Assembly: GCA_030549335.1 (NCBI GenBank)
Contig: JAUKPH010000022.1
Span: forward strand, 4,079,001-4,143,000
Direction: 5' to 3'
Source: Pontederia crassipes
Taxonomy: Eukaryota > Streptophyta > Magnoliopsida > Commelinales > Pontederiaceae
Length of the DNA stretch: 64,000 bases
Below the pieces are notes generated by a model. That model was not told the DNA's origin. It searched no databases and saw only the letters and a list, made by a program, of their open reading frames with translations. Positions 47,966 through 60,715 of this stretch are shown here, one piece after another; within the stretch, counting starts at the first letter, position 1; each line of letters begins with the position of its first letter. The translations under genes and the position numbers were made by a program.

Positions 47966-48421
47966 CACAGCTCTCAGCTACTACCATTTGGCAGCCAGCT
48001 CCAATCTCCCTCTCTCCCTGCAAGATCGACACTTTAAAAATGAATTTTAATGGGCAAATCCGTTGAAAAATTCATGGATGGGACTCCCGTCGAAATGTCT
48101 GATGGGTAGGCCTCGTCGAAAGTTCCGATCGGGATGCCCATCGAACTTTTCGACGGAAGAATACCTTTCGAAAGTTCCGATTGACACCCATCAAAACTTT
48201 TGAATGCTAGAGTCCTAACTTCTTACGATAGTCACCCTTTGAAAATTTCAAAGAGTTCTTTGCGGTGGCGATTTCCTTAAAAAATACTAACGAATTTTTG
48301 GCATCCATTGAAAAATCATTACTGACAAACATTTTTTTATCACTATCATCGCATTGAAAATCCGACGGAAACTTATTTCCGACGGCAAAATCCATCGGAA
48401 AGAGACAAAAATGTTATAGTG
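47966..48421. mobile_element. CACTA-type element, right part and terminus
   Basis: The sequence has GTCGAAAGTTCCGAT-type subterminal repeats and ends AAAAATGTTATAGTG. Read on the minus strand that is CACTATAACATTTTT, a CACTA terminus. The left part is at 38740-39982. CCAGCTCCAAT near 47996 continues the same text as CCAGCTCCAAC at 39092. Confidence 0.7.
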
Positions 48422-48879
48422 CATATTCCATCCCACCCCCTCCAAACCCCTTAGCCACAACACACCAATTAGGCTCAAGGCGCTTCTTTAAATTGTTTTT
48501 TTATAAACTTTCCATGTTTTGTGACTATTTTGATAAGACAATCCTTCCAATTAACACTTGAAGTTAAAGAATTTTTGTATTGTTTTTTAGTCAAGGTATC
48601 TGTTAAAGATTTTGAATTTTTACTATCACCAACGATAGTTAATATGAGTATTTATATATTTATTTTCTTACGGGCTTATGGAATCTGAAAAAGAGTAGTT
48701 GATGATCGACTTCCACCAAGCATTCCATTCACAACCTTCATGCCAACCATCGATCAAGCATTTTGGATGTTTAGTAGAAGAAGAAGAAGAAGAAGAAGAA
48801 GAAGAAGAAGGCAATGTGGGCTTGTTCTCCCCAAGTTCTTCATGTGTATGAACCCTAAGTATGTAGAACATGTAAGTCT

Positions 48880-48913
<34 letters not shown>

Positions 48914-50448
48914 AAGAAGAAATGAAAAAGGAGAGATTATCCCTAATCTTCATTAGAGATTAAGGTATGTAAAGAAAGAAGCCACTCTCATTCCACCTAA
49001 AACTTGGAATGATCGCAATGTGAGCTTGTTCTCCCCAAGTTCTTCATGCGTATGAACCCTACCTATGTGGAACATGTAAGGTTAAGTACGAAATGTTCAT
49101 TAAAATGGATGTAAAATGATATAACAATGATTACGGTGAGTTCCAGCCATAGCCCGTTTGACCGGTCAAGCGACCGATCGAGTTTTCTCAACCGCTCAGC
49201 ATGAGCGTTGGGAGTTTACACCAGAACGATAGACTGATTGAAGGAATGTTCGACCAAACCTTAGGGAGCATAGTAGTTGTAGTCTTGTCATTTTTCGGTC
49301 GAGCTTCCGGTCGGACCGAACAGATGCTACAAACCAATTATATAGTTGTTGCACTTCCACTTCCGAAACGGTCTGCCGATTGGTAAAGTGGTCGACCGCT
49401 CCTTAAATGGCAAAATCACTAGGAGTCTCGGCATTTTCCAGTCGAGCTTTCGATCGATCGATCGAGGGTCATATTCGACTAATCATAAGGTTAGAAGTCT
49501 TGACGTTTATTCGATCGATCTCTCGGTCGACCAAATTGGTCATCCGGTCGTAATTTTTCTCAACCGGTCCAATAGTTAGTTGAGTAAGGTCGATCGACCT
49601 CATACTGAAATATCATTTTCAAGGTATTGATTTGTAATTCTCCTATTAGTGGTTAGTTAAATTGTTACGGATCATTAAATGCAATTATTGATCATTTTTA
49701 TATGAATAATTCTATGGATAAGTGAGATCTATGTTTTAAATCTCAAAATTGTTTTAATGAATATATGAGTCTCCCTTGCATTTGAGTTCGTGCATGCATG
49801 CAAGGATGATTAGGGAAGGTGCCATGCTTATGACAACGGATTGCACATGGAGTCAGCCTTTTTATTTAGGTCTTTTATTCAAGGTCCAATGCATTATGGA
49901 TTTAATCAATTATGTATTTCAGCGATGGATTCAATTGTTGTCTTAAACATTGTTATTTTTTTTCACGATAAAGCATTTATGGGCTTTTGATATAGTATCT
50001 ATAAGATTGACTCGAATGATTTAATATTTTATATTTTACATGGACCTTCCAATGCAATGTTTATTTTATATTTTACATGGACCTTCCAATGCAATGTTAT
50101 GATATTGGATCCTTGAATTATGTCATAGTAAGATGGGCTTTCTTCGTGCTTGATCATGGTTTTTCGCTTCTATACGATATTCTCTTGGGCTTCATGGATT
50201 GTGTGAAACAACTTGAGAATGTATTTGCGGATGAGGTTCCCGTATGAGTGATCATTCCATCCCCAAATTGGGATCTATATAGGCGCTCATCATCAAGCCC
50301 GTTTGCCCTTTCGCTGCGCCAATTTCGTCATTTCAGTCACGTCCTTTGATGGCCACTTCAACACATGTTTCCATAGGAATCGGTCGTGCTTTTGAGGAAC
50401 ACGTCATCTAGCCTGCTGATGACCATGTTGGTCACTAAGATAACTAAC
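48422..50448. other. LTR-like and simple-repeat region
   Basis: There is no gene. (GAA)n runs lie at 48777-48810 and 48885-48921, and a 74-bp direct repeat at 48811-48884 and 49015-49088. A stretch rich in GGTCGACCGA/GATCGATCGA words (49140-49610) resembles the LTRs at 1-1919 and 15860-19903. A perfect 37-bp tandem duplication covers 50025-50098. The region probably holds a decayed gypsy LTR and, near 50449, the 3' LTR of the following copia. Confidence 0.5.
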
Positions 50449-53400
50449 ATCTCCCACTTGACCAATGTGGTCATGCAATTCTAACACTTTCACTATTCGT
50501 GAAGTATTAACAGGAGATGAACTTTTCTTTTGACTCGTATATTCCTGAGTCTCATTAAACCAATATGTTTAATGCAGTTGCAATTTTTTTGTGAAGGAAT
50601 CGGCTAACATACCATTGTTAGGCATATATGTCACAATCACTTCTTTCTTTTCCACTATATCTTGAATATAGTGATATTCTATCTCAATGTGTTTCCCTTT
50701 AGAATTGTTAGCTCCACTCTTTATCGAAGTTATTGTTGCTTGATTGTCACAATACATTTGAAGTAGTCCATTGACCAAATTGAGCTGTAGTTCAAAGAGA
50801 AAATGTCTAAGCCAAACTGCATGAGTGGTTGTTATACTACATGCAATGTATTCAGCCTCTTACGTGTGTTTTGCCACAAATTCTTGCTTTTACTACCCCA
50901 AGAAACAATTTCTTGATCCAACAAAAATAAGTGACATAATGTGGACTTTTGGTCATTGATATCACTCCTGAAATCCACATTTGAATATCCTATAGCCTCC
51001 AATGTATAAGTATGTCAATCTCAATTGTCCCGTGCCTTTTAGACATCCTAAAATTCTCTTAATGACCTCCCAATGGGCCTTTCTGGGATTGTTTTGAAAT
51101 ATTCTAACCAAGTTTAATGCATAAGTTAAATAATTTCGTGTACAAAGCATCATATACATCAAGCTATCCACCACTTGTGCATAAGGTTCCTCTAAAGGTT
51201 TTTGTCCTACATTAGGATACTAACTTTTACTGACTCTTTCTCTAATCTGGTGCAGGCACATGACTACAATTTTGCATCCTAAACCTTTTTGGTATCTTAT
51301 TAATATATTGCTCTTGACTTAAGCTCAAGATTCTTGAGTTTCTATCTCGAATAGTTTGAATTCCTAGTACATAAGATGCATCTTCCATGTCTGTCATTTC
51401 AAATTGTTTGCTCAATTTATCTTTTACTTCATTAAGCATTGTGACATCATTACCAACGAGCAAGATATCATCTACGTATAGTGATAATATCATAAAATTG
51501 CTCCCACTTTTCTTGATGTACACGATCCAATTTGTTCGCTTTAAAATTAAATTGGACTATCATCTCATAAAATTTTAAATACCATTGTCTAGACGATTTT
51601 TTTAAGTCATATAATGACTTTTTTTAGTCTATACACCTTATCTTCCTGACCTTCAACCTGAAAATTTTTAGGTTGATGCATGTATATAGCTTCTATTATG
51701 TCACCATTTTCAAAAGTTGTATTAACATCCATATCCATATACGCGACTATCGTTAAGATCATCCTAATCAACGTAAACTTAGCTACTATAGAATATGTTT
51801 TCTGAAAGTCAATTCCAGCTTGCTCAGTATAATCATTGGCAACTAATCTAGCTTTGTGCCTATTAAGAGAACCATATGCTTTTTCTTGAATATCCACTTG
51901 CACCCTATGGATTACCTACCTTCTGGCAAGTCATATAGTGTCCATATTCCATTCCGATCTATTGAGTCCAATTTAAATTTCATGGCGGCCGACCATGATT
52001 TCGACTCATAGAAAGCCATTGCTTTTTTTTTTATAAGTAATAGGATCTGTACTATCTTCTATGTCAACATCAACGAAGTAATATGATGCCTCATATTCGT
52101 ACAACACATAGTCATCCAAATGTGTGGGCTTCGTTTGTAGTCTCTTGTTGTTAATTACACTCGTGGAGAGTGTGGGTTCCTCCACTTCGTTCAAAGGTAT
52201 AATATTCTCTATGTAGCATCAACTCCCCTTATTAGATAATTCAGTATATGTTCAAAGTTGACTCCACCATCTCATAGAGTCATCAATGGATCATCATCCT
52301 TTGAATGCATTGCTTTTCATTTTCTAGAAGAGTAACATTGCGACTATCTATGAGACCTTTATCTAGGTGAAAGAATCTATACCCTTCGAAATTTTGACTA
52401 CATCTAATGAATCTACATGTTTCCATCCTAAAGTCCAATTTGTCCCTCAACTGATTACGAACTAATACATGCGCTTTACATCTCCATTTTCAGAGATGGT
52501 CTAATCGAGCTTGCTATCATTCCATACCTTGTATGATGTCAATTCTATAGACTTTGTGGGAATTCTATTTTGTATGTAACTCACTATTAACACTGCCTCT
52601 ATCCAAAATTCTTTAGGTAGACCTGAGTGGGATAACATACATCTTACTGCATTCATTAATGTCCTATTTTTTCTTTCTGGCATTCCGTTTTGTTGTGACA
52701 TATATGGCATCGTACTTTGTCTATGTATGCTTTCTGCAATGCAGTAACTTTCAAATTCCCAAAAGGTATGCTCTCCTCCTCTATTTGTTCTTAAAACACT
52801 TGGTCTTCTAAATTCTTATATCTCTCAAAAGTATCAAAAGCCTCAAGCTTTCTTTCTAAGAGATAAATATACTTAGAATAATGAGCAATGAATGTAATAA
52901 AATATTTCTTACCTCTGTATGTAGGAACACTCAATGATCCACAAATATCAAAATAAACTAATTTCAACAATTTCATCAACCTTGTTCCTGTTGGAAAAGG
53001 TATACGAGTCATCTTACAGGTCAAGCAATGCTCACATGGAAGAACTAAGTTAAATTGATCCATTTTAAAATTTCCTGGGTGAAATAGTCTCTCATGCTAG
53101 AGATCAAAGTTAGACACATAATACAGAGTAATATCAAGAAGATTCATTCATTGATTCATTGTTATTTGTTATAGATAGATATAATAAGTTGTGTTTATGT
53201 ACAAATTTTCCCATGGCATAAACATTTTTGTCTTTGCCAATTGTCACATGACCATTATAGAATCTAACTTCTAAATTATTCTGCAGTAGGTTTGGGACGG
53301 AGATTAAGTTTCGTCAAATTCTTGGCACGTACAAAACTTCTTGGAGTATCATGAACCTATCTCCAACATGGAGCTTGTATTTTCCAACACCTTCAACGTC

Positions 53401-54377
53401 CAAGTAGGTGTTATTTCCCATGTAGATTCTTTGCTCCCCTTTTTGTAGTTTCTTGAATTCTATTAGACTTTCTTTTGTCTTTGTAATATGGCGGGTTACT
53501 CCAGAATCAATCCACCACCTTTCTATATCTGTCGGTGCAGCATTGCACTAAACAAAACCGAGGAATGCCATCTTGCTTGAACTGCTTTGCTCTGCTGTCC
53601 ATCGCCTTGTCCGCATTGTGGACTCTTGTTTTTGGTATATCCATATGTCGTAGGATAATTGAATCTAAAATGATCAAAATTTTCACAACCATAACAAGCT
53701 CCACCTTGAGTCTTCTTGTCTTTGGGCTTGAATTGCCTTCTATTTGGGTCGTGATTCCTTTTGCGATGAATAACATGATCCTCATCCTCTTTCCCTTCAT
53801 TTTCTTTAGCATCGAAGATTTATATTTTCTTCTTTCCCTTATGTCTTGCTCGATTGCTAAGATGGAAGGCAATTGTGCCACTTGTTTGATAGACTCATTC
53901 ACTCGAATAGTGGCCATAGCCATATTGAATGCATGTGGCAAACTATTCAGGACTGATTTTATCTTCAAGGCGTAAGGGGCATCCTGCAATCTCCAAGTCC
54001 TTGGTCATCAATATCATTTGATTGACGTGATATGATATATTGTCATATGGGAGAATTAAGTTCATATTTCTTTTGGATGACTTGTCCTTCAAGGCATTCC
54101 ATAGTTCATGTGAACTTTTATGTGTTTCAAATACTTTGATGAGATTGTCCTCCATATAGATAAGTATAAAGGTTATTGCTTTCTTGTCATTCAACTTCCA
54201 TTGTTTCCCTTTGTATGAGCTAACTTTTGTTCATCTGTGGCATCTTTTGGAAGTGTTGGAGCGACATTATCAACATATTTTGACTAACCCATACTGAATT
54301 ATTCGACTCCACGTATCATAGTTGGTGCTATTAAAGCGCTCCAACTTGGTCAGTTCAGCAGCAACAAATTTTGACAT
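50449..54377 (-). mobile_element. Decayed Ty1/copia element
   Basis: On the minus strand a polypurine tract CAAGTGGGAG (50451-50460) is followed by TGTTAG at 50449, the start of a 3' LTR whose far end I could not fix. The coding order is copia. The 5' LTR and primer site are not visible; low-complexity AT-rich DNA lies just upstream of the gag start. Confidence 0.7.
50560..54377 (-). pseudogene. Copia gag-pol remnants
   Basis: A minus-strand ATG at 54375-54377 opens gag, which soon meets stops. HELWNALKDKSSKRN (54090) and LPHAFNMAMATIR are capsid text. The zinc knuckle near 53690 reads CYGCENFDHFRFNY with the last Cys lost. The protease has DSG in a region near 53505. Integrase covers 53063-52500 (LVYFDICGSLSVPTYRGKK, QQNGMPERKNRTLM). 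Reverse transcriptase covers 51903-51240; SLYVDDILLVGN is intact at about 51460. RNase H covers 51174-50569 (MYCDNQATITSIKS, GKHIEIEYHYIQD). At least eight breaks prevent expression. Confidence 0.85.
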
Positions 54378-55100
54378 TTTTTTTTATCTAAAATGTCGAA
54401 CAAATATATTTAGTGTTCAAGAAATAAATTTTAGATTATAATTTAAAACTTTACTATAAATTTTGAAATTTAATTTCAAAAAACAATATAAAATAAGATT
54501 TGAAAATTTAGAAATTTAGATTTTTTTAGATTTTTTTTAAAATTGAATTTCAAAATTTAAAAAATACATACAAAAATTTTAAAAATATTCAGATAACTAA
54601 ATATAAAATATTTGAAAGCCGAATTTAAAATTAAAATAATAAAAAAAATCGGATATTTTAAAAAATATATTTTTCAAATTTTTAAAATTCAGGAATTTAA
54701 ATTTCTGAAATAAAAAAAGAGTATTAAAACTTGAAATTTTAGAATTTAAAAATTGATATTTGAAAATTTGGAATTTGAAATTTGAAAATTTGAAAGCTTG
54801 TGATTTAAATTTAAAATTTTGAATTTTTTTAAAAAATATTTACATTTCAAAAATTTGAAAACGACTTCGAATTTAATTTTCAAAATATGAAATTTATAAA
54901 TTTAAATTTCAAAATTTAAAAAATTAAAAAGTGTAAAATTCGAAAATTTAAATTTCAAAATTTGAAAACTTGTAATTTATACTCAAAGTTTGAAAATTTT
55001 AAAAATATTTTTAATTTCGATTTTTTAAAATATTTCGAATTTAAGTTAAAAATTCGAATGGTCAAATGAAATTAATATATATATATATATATAATTTTAT
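54378..55100. repeat. Low-complexity A/T stretch of TTGAAATTT-like words
   Basis: About 700 bp is composed almost only of AAATTT, GAATTT, TTCAAAATTT and similar words with little else. It ends in an (AT)n run near 55074-55094. Confidence 0.7.
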
Positions 55101-56645
55101 CAAAACCCAACAATTCTAGTTAACAACAAGTTTAGAGAAAGTGTACAATAATTGTCTAATAACAACTGGCTGTAATTCAAAATTGCACACAGACAAGTAA
55201 ATAATAGAGTTGTAGTTCTAATTCGTGAACAATAAGGAAGCTAAAGAAAGTTTATGGGCCTGGATTTGTTCTTGTAATAGTTCACAATATGTCTTCTTGT
55301 GGTTACTTCATGTAATTAGTAAAATATTTTTGGTTTATATTGAAGTTAGCAATTATTATGTATATAAAAGGTCGTGGTTATATAATTTTCCCACGCGGAC
55401 AAAGCCTTTTTGAAATATTTTTGCAACATAATATTTAAATTATCTCGTCAAATATTCGAGTTGTCCACATTGTTTTTTTTTTCTTCTTTTGACTCCCATG
55501 ATAGAAACCAAAGTTGACACTAGGAAAAGTGAAGGGAACAAGTGGAAGTGCTTAACTTAGCAGTGCATGCCACCGGATGCGACACAAACATTTAGTATAT
55601 GAAATTGGATTTAATTAATTAGTCATGCATGCATGCATGCATGCATGCGTACATGGCAATTCATTGGACTTCTGTCAATTTCATCAAGTAAACTATCAAA
55701 ATGAACAAAACGTCAATGAGGTATCCTTTTGAACCTTGTTGGCACGCATCCTTCCACAAGGCTACGTTCCACTCACGTTAATAACGATGTTAATCATCAA
55801 TGTTTAAATGTGTGTGTATATATATACATACACATATACGCACACTAAAAAACTCATAATTGAGAAAGTGAAAACAAAATTGTTTTATCCATTTAACATG
55901 AATTTGAAAAAGGACGTCATTTCCAGAGGTTATCCTTAAATAATTTTGGGCGAATGATTTTAGAGTACATTTATTATTGCTATTTGTTTCAGAAGACTCG
56001 AGGGTATGATGATGGATGCAAGGCAATTACTTTTAAGAGACGTTTTATTTTATAAAAGATTAGGAAAATGCATGATATTTTGGGACTATCGATCATATCT
56101 CGTCGTATACCTTTTCTTTTTTTTTCTTTTTTTCTCAAAGCAATCAAACCATCGCCTTCTTTATGTTCTTAATTGATGCGAATTTATTTATTGTTGGCGC
56201 AGAAGCTGAAAAAAAAAACTTAGTTCGCCTTTTGTATTCCTTTTTTTTCTCTCTCTGGGCCGTTCGTATTTCTGAGAGATGCAACAATAAAAAAATATTT
56301 TTCTAACAATTAAATTTTGACATAATAATGCCCGCACGGAGTTGAGTCGAAATAAAAAAAAAGGAAGAAAGGATATGAGGTGGACGAGCATGCAACCATA
56401 CGTAGATTGTAAAACTTTTAATTCAAATCTGACCTACGAATAAAAATGTTGCAATACATATATACCATTTTATACTCATTTTTTTCTGAAAAAGGATAAT
56501 AGTTTGAAATGTGATAAAAAGATAATAGTTCTCAAACTAAATTCATGAGTTTTTTTTAATTTTCAAGTGATATAACATTTTTTATAGATCTTTTTACAAT
56601 TTAAGTGGGTAAAACAAATTGTTATCGTTTATATTTCTCTATACA
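55101..56645. other. Spacer, no gene recognised
   Basis: AT-rich. A (GCAT)n run lies at 55623-55648, and T-rich/A-rich tracts at 56110-56140 and 56200-56360. Short frames have no recognisable motif. Confidence 0.45.
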
Positions 56646-58055
56646 TACTACAAGAAAAATTGCATTTTCCAATGACCATTTTTTTACGGATTAAAATCCT
56701 TCATGACGAATTTTGCGATGAAAAAAAATGACCTTCCGAAATAACGACGAGCTCAAACCGTCAATATTTTATCGTCGGATAGAGCGACTGTCAATAATTT
56801 TGAATGTGAGGACCCATCGATAATTGAATGTATAATAAAACATAGTATAATGCTATATATCAATATATCAACATATGATTTATATTTTAATATTAAGATT
56901 ACCGATAGTCTTAAACTTCAAAATTACTAACGGATAGGGCGATTGTCGATAATTCTTAAGGCTAGGAGTCGTCGATAATTCTAATGTTTAGGACCCATTG
57001 GTAATAAAATTCATATAAAGTATATTAAATAAGTACCATGCCTCATCTCTCTCTCCCTCTCCCTATCTATCTCTCTCTCTCTCTCTCCCTTCCTCCCTCT
57101 CTCCTCATCTCTCTCTCCCTCTCTCACTCTCACTCTCACGTGCGACTCCGACGATCCCGCAGCTCCGGTGACCCCTAACTCCGACGATCTAATCTCCCTC
57201 TCCCTTTCTCTGGATTAGATTCGGCCACTTATAGTCGAATCCGGCTGTCCTACGATCGGATTGGCTGATAGAACAGTTGCTGAACAGTCCGATCCACCTC
57301 GCAAGATCAGCCACTTGCGACCAGAGCAATCCCTCTCTCTCATCTCCCTCTCTCTCTCTCTCTCGACTAGATTCTTTTGACCACTTGCAACCGGATCCGA
57401 CTATCCTGTGATCGATCGGCCACTAGATAGAACGACCGTTGGACAGTTCCATCCCCCCACAAGATCAGCCACTTGTGCCCAGATCTGATCTCCTGCGGCA
57501 AGATCTAACTGTCGGGCTGCTTGTGGCCGGATCTGTCCGCACTTGTGGCTGGATCTGAACAGCTGGCTTGTGGTGGGATCCCGACCGCCTACTGTCCGAT
57601 CTGGACCCATGGCTGACTTACGACCGGGTTGCAGTCGGATCCGGCCGTAGGTGAAAAGATCGGCCATTGAGGTTTGACCGCAAATGGTCGGATCAGGTCT
57701 CCTGTGGTCAGATCCAGCCATTGGGCTACCTGCGGCCGAATCTGATCGTTTGCAGCCAGATTTGGCCACAAGCGATTGAATTTCTTTTATTTTTTTAAAA
57801 CATTTTCGACAAGTAAACTCGTCAAAAATTTTGAAGGATTGTCATTCTTCAAAGTTCTCACGGGTACTCCCATCGAAGTTTCGAACGACGTCTTTATCCG
57901 TAAAAAATATCGACAATGTTAATGTGTCCATCGAAAAAATTATTTTCACAAGCATTTTTCCGACAACATCGTCCGTTGAAAATTAAAATTTCTAGCTAAC
58001 TTCATAGAATTTCAACATATTTTGTCATTAGAAAAAACAAAAAAATATCGTAATG
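56646..58055. mobile_element. Short non-autonomous CACTA element (1.41 kb)
   Basis: It starts TACTACAAGAAAAATTGC (first C changed to T from the usual CACTACAAG) and ends ATATCGTAATG (from TAGTG). A 3-bp duplication ACA lies on both sides (56643-56645 and 58056-58058), the size used by CACTA elements. Subterminal text has CGACGGATAGAGCGACTGTC-like words. The interior (57040-57780) is CT-rich followed by GGATCCGGC/GATCTGGCC words. The minus-strand frames of 60-122 codons are repeat artefacts. Confidence 0.78.
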
Positions 58056-58058
58056 ACA

Positions 58059-59510
58059 TACTATTAATGAACATAATTGCTTTTATAAGTAATTTTTAAA
58101 ATATTTTATTTCAATAATATTATATAATTTGCGATTTCATTAAAGAGCATCTCACACACACAAAATTGTAATGCACTTTTCACCGCTGTTAAAGTCTATA
58201 TTCATCAATTGGATATTCGATAATCTTCCAAACTATTTTCCATGGGGGGACTTGGCATTTGAAATCTAATGGATATTCGTCACTCCCTTGTAGCGAAACG
58301 CATACATGATCTACTAAACAAACACCCCACACTATGGACCGACCTCGTTAAAGCAAAATATGGAGAGATGCCCCGAACCCATATCGCGGACTCCTGAAAA
58401 AAAATCCTAAACTCCATCAACACTCTTAGATCTGGATTCATAAAGTGCATTGGCTTAGGGAACTCAACATCCGTCCTTTTTATCCCTCGATATTTATCGC
58501 GCTACTCATACGCACACCTGCCTTCATCAATATGGAGACTCATCTTGACAACCTCATGGTCAACCACTTCATCAATAATGGTTCTTGGAACCACTCCCTC
58601 CTCTCAGCCACCTTTGGCCTGGATATATGTTCTCGGACAAAGCGTATTTACCTTTCTTATTTTGCCAATGATGACGCGTGGGTATGGGTGAATGATACTT
58701 ATGGACGTGCAAATGCAAAGTTAGTCTATTATTATGTTAGTCGTCGCTCTATGTCGTCGATTCCCATTGGAGGGCCACTGTGGCAAAGGGTTGGGAAGAT
58801 TCCGGCTCCACCCAAACTCCATATCTTCCTTTGGATCTCTTACACACTAAAATACCCACGCTTGACATTGTTCTTGTATTTGACAGTACTATTGATCCAG
58901 CTTGCTCCTTCTGTGGTGTCCACCTAGAAACAAATGCACACCTTTTCTTTTAGTGTCCTATTGCACAACAACTTTGGAACACCTTTGAGAACAAGTTAGA
59001 TATCCATTTTCAAAATCGCACCACGATTCTCGAATCCACAAGAGAGCCGACTTAGATCAACAGTCTAGAAAATCTTTTTTATCCCTTTTTGTTCAATGCC
59101 TTTGGGAGCTTTGGAATCTTTGAAACAATGTGCATTTCAGATCATGACACGCAACCGTGGATTCAGCTTGGGAAAGGGCTTTGGCTGACTTTCATGACTA
59201 TGTTGGCGCCCGCGCACTTGAGGCACTCTGCCTCCAAGATCTACGTATGCGGATCTGGTGGGAGCCCCTACTCCAGCACTAGGTTGTCTTCAGTTCAAAT
59301 AGTTCTTTGGGATCGACTGGGGTAGGAGGTATCAGATACTTAACCCTCTCTCACGACGGCTCTTTTATTTTTGCAGGTACCGGCACCATGTTGGCAGACT
59401 TGTTGGAGATTGAAGCCCGCGCCATGATCATCGGTATCCGGAAGTGTAGGGAGGTCGGGCTCTCTTGCGTTCAAATCTACTCAGACTCGGAGTCCCTTGT
59501 CGAGATCATC
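58059..59510 (+). pseudogene. 3' part of a non-LTR (LINE-type) reverse transcriptase gene
   Basis: Fragments in several frames match the end of plant LINE polyproteins. A zf-RVT-like region spans about 58600-58960 (WVWVNDTYGRANAKLVYYY, LWQRVGKIPAPPKLHIFLW, then a CSFCG...H zinc motif). After a decayed linker an RNase H fold of the RVT_3 type follows (LEIEARAMIIGIRKCREVG, VQIYSDSESLVEIIT), with a catalytic Asp in YSDSES. The text stops in the middle of that domain where a CACTA element begins at 59511. The catalytic reverse transcriptase part is not present between here and the CACTA at 56646. Confidence 0.75.
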
Positions 59511-60027
59511 ACACTACAAGAAAAATGAGTATTACAGACGGTGGAAACCATCTGTAATTTTCTCGAAAACCATCGAAAATGATGGTCGTCGCAAATCAAT
59601 TTCCGACGGTTGAGAAAGAAACGCTGGAAATTTCGATGGATTTCCGATGGTCACGACCGTCGATATTTGTGACGGTCAATAAAACCGTCAAAAATTCGGT
59701 GGTCGTGACCGTCGATATTTGCGGCGGTCGACGAAATTGTCGAAACTTCGACGGTCATGATCGTCAAACTTTTCGACGGTTTCGTTGATTGCCGCAAATG
59801 TCGACGGTTGCTATCGCCAAAAATTTCGGCGATCGTCCGGCGACCGTCGAAGTTTAAGCAGTCAAAATCGTCGCAAAGAATTTTTATAATATAAAAAAAT
59901 TTAGCCGCCCGGCGGCCGTCAGGAGACAGATCCGGCCGCTGCGAGCCGGATCTAGCCGCCTGGCGGTCCGGGCTGGAGAGAGAGAGAGGAGAGGGAGAGA
60001 GAGAGAGAGACGCCGACGGTCGACGCT
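59511..60027. mobile_element. CACTA element, left end only
   Basis: CACTACAAGAAAAATGAG opens at 59511, followed by many subterminal words like GACGGTCGTGACCGTCGATA. GGCCGCCTGGCGG and (GA)n tracts follow. The sequence is interrupted by the next CACTA at 60028, and its other end is not in view. A 69-codon frame (59579-59788) is a repeat artefact. Confidence 0.75.
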
Positions 60028-60715
60028 CACTACAAGAAAATTGGCGATTAGCGACTCAAGATAGGTGATGCTAGGGAGGCGCTATTACGTCTCCGTTGCG
60101 AAGAGCGTCTCTTTAGCGTCTAACTAGCGCCGCAAAATTGAGACGCTGGAAATCGGTGACTAGTGGCATTGCACTAGAGTCAAAGAAAATGAGACGCAAC
60201 TAGCGCCCCTTGTTGACGCTATATCGACGTTATTAAGACGCGATGTTTGCGACTGTGCGAAGTAGGAGCGCGTCTCTAAGTGACGCGCAAGGGGCGCTAG
60301 AGTGAGGCGCTATTCCGGCGCCCACGTGTCGCTACGGTAGGCGCTAGGAGGGTACTAAATTGACACAAATATGATCGTGCACGCGTCGCCAATGAGACGC
60401 TAAGATGGCGCTAAGTGCGATATATTTAAATCAGCGTTGACATGTATTGCGACGCCAATGAGACGCTATGGAGTCGCTACTTGCTCATTTTTTTACCCAT
60501 CCCAACCTAATTTTTCCTTTCCCACACCATACAATTTATAACGCATCTCAAAATGCATTGATATTCATCACAGGCAATATAAAAGCATCACATGCAATAT
60601 AAAATCATCACAGGCATAATATATAACATAAGAATACGAAAACTACTAAATCAAACTAACATACTATATGTATGTGTAAGTCTATAAGTAACAAATGCAT
60701 AGTTTGTTTTCTATC

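Noticed and set aside
39978-47970. Target-site duplication for the 8-kb gypsy
   Set aside because: CCGCG and CACAG flanks do not match well enough, even allowing for decay.
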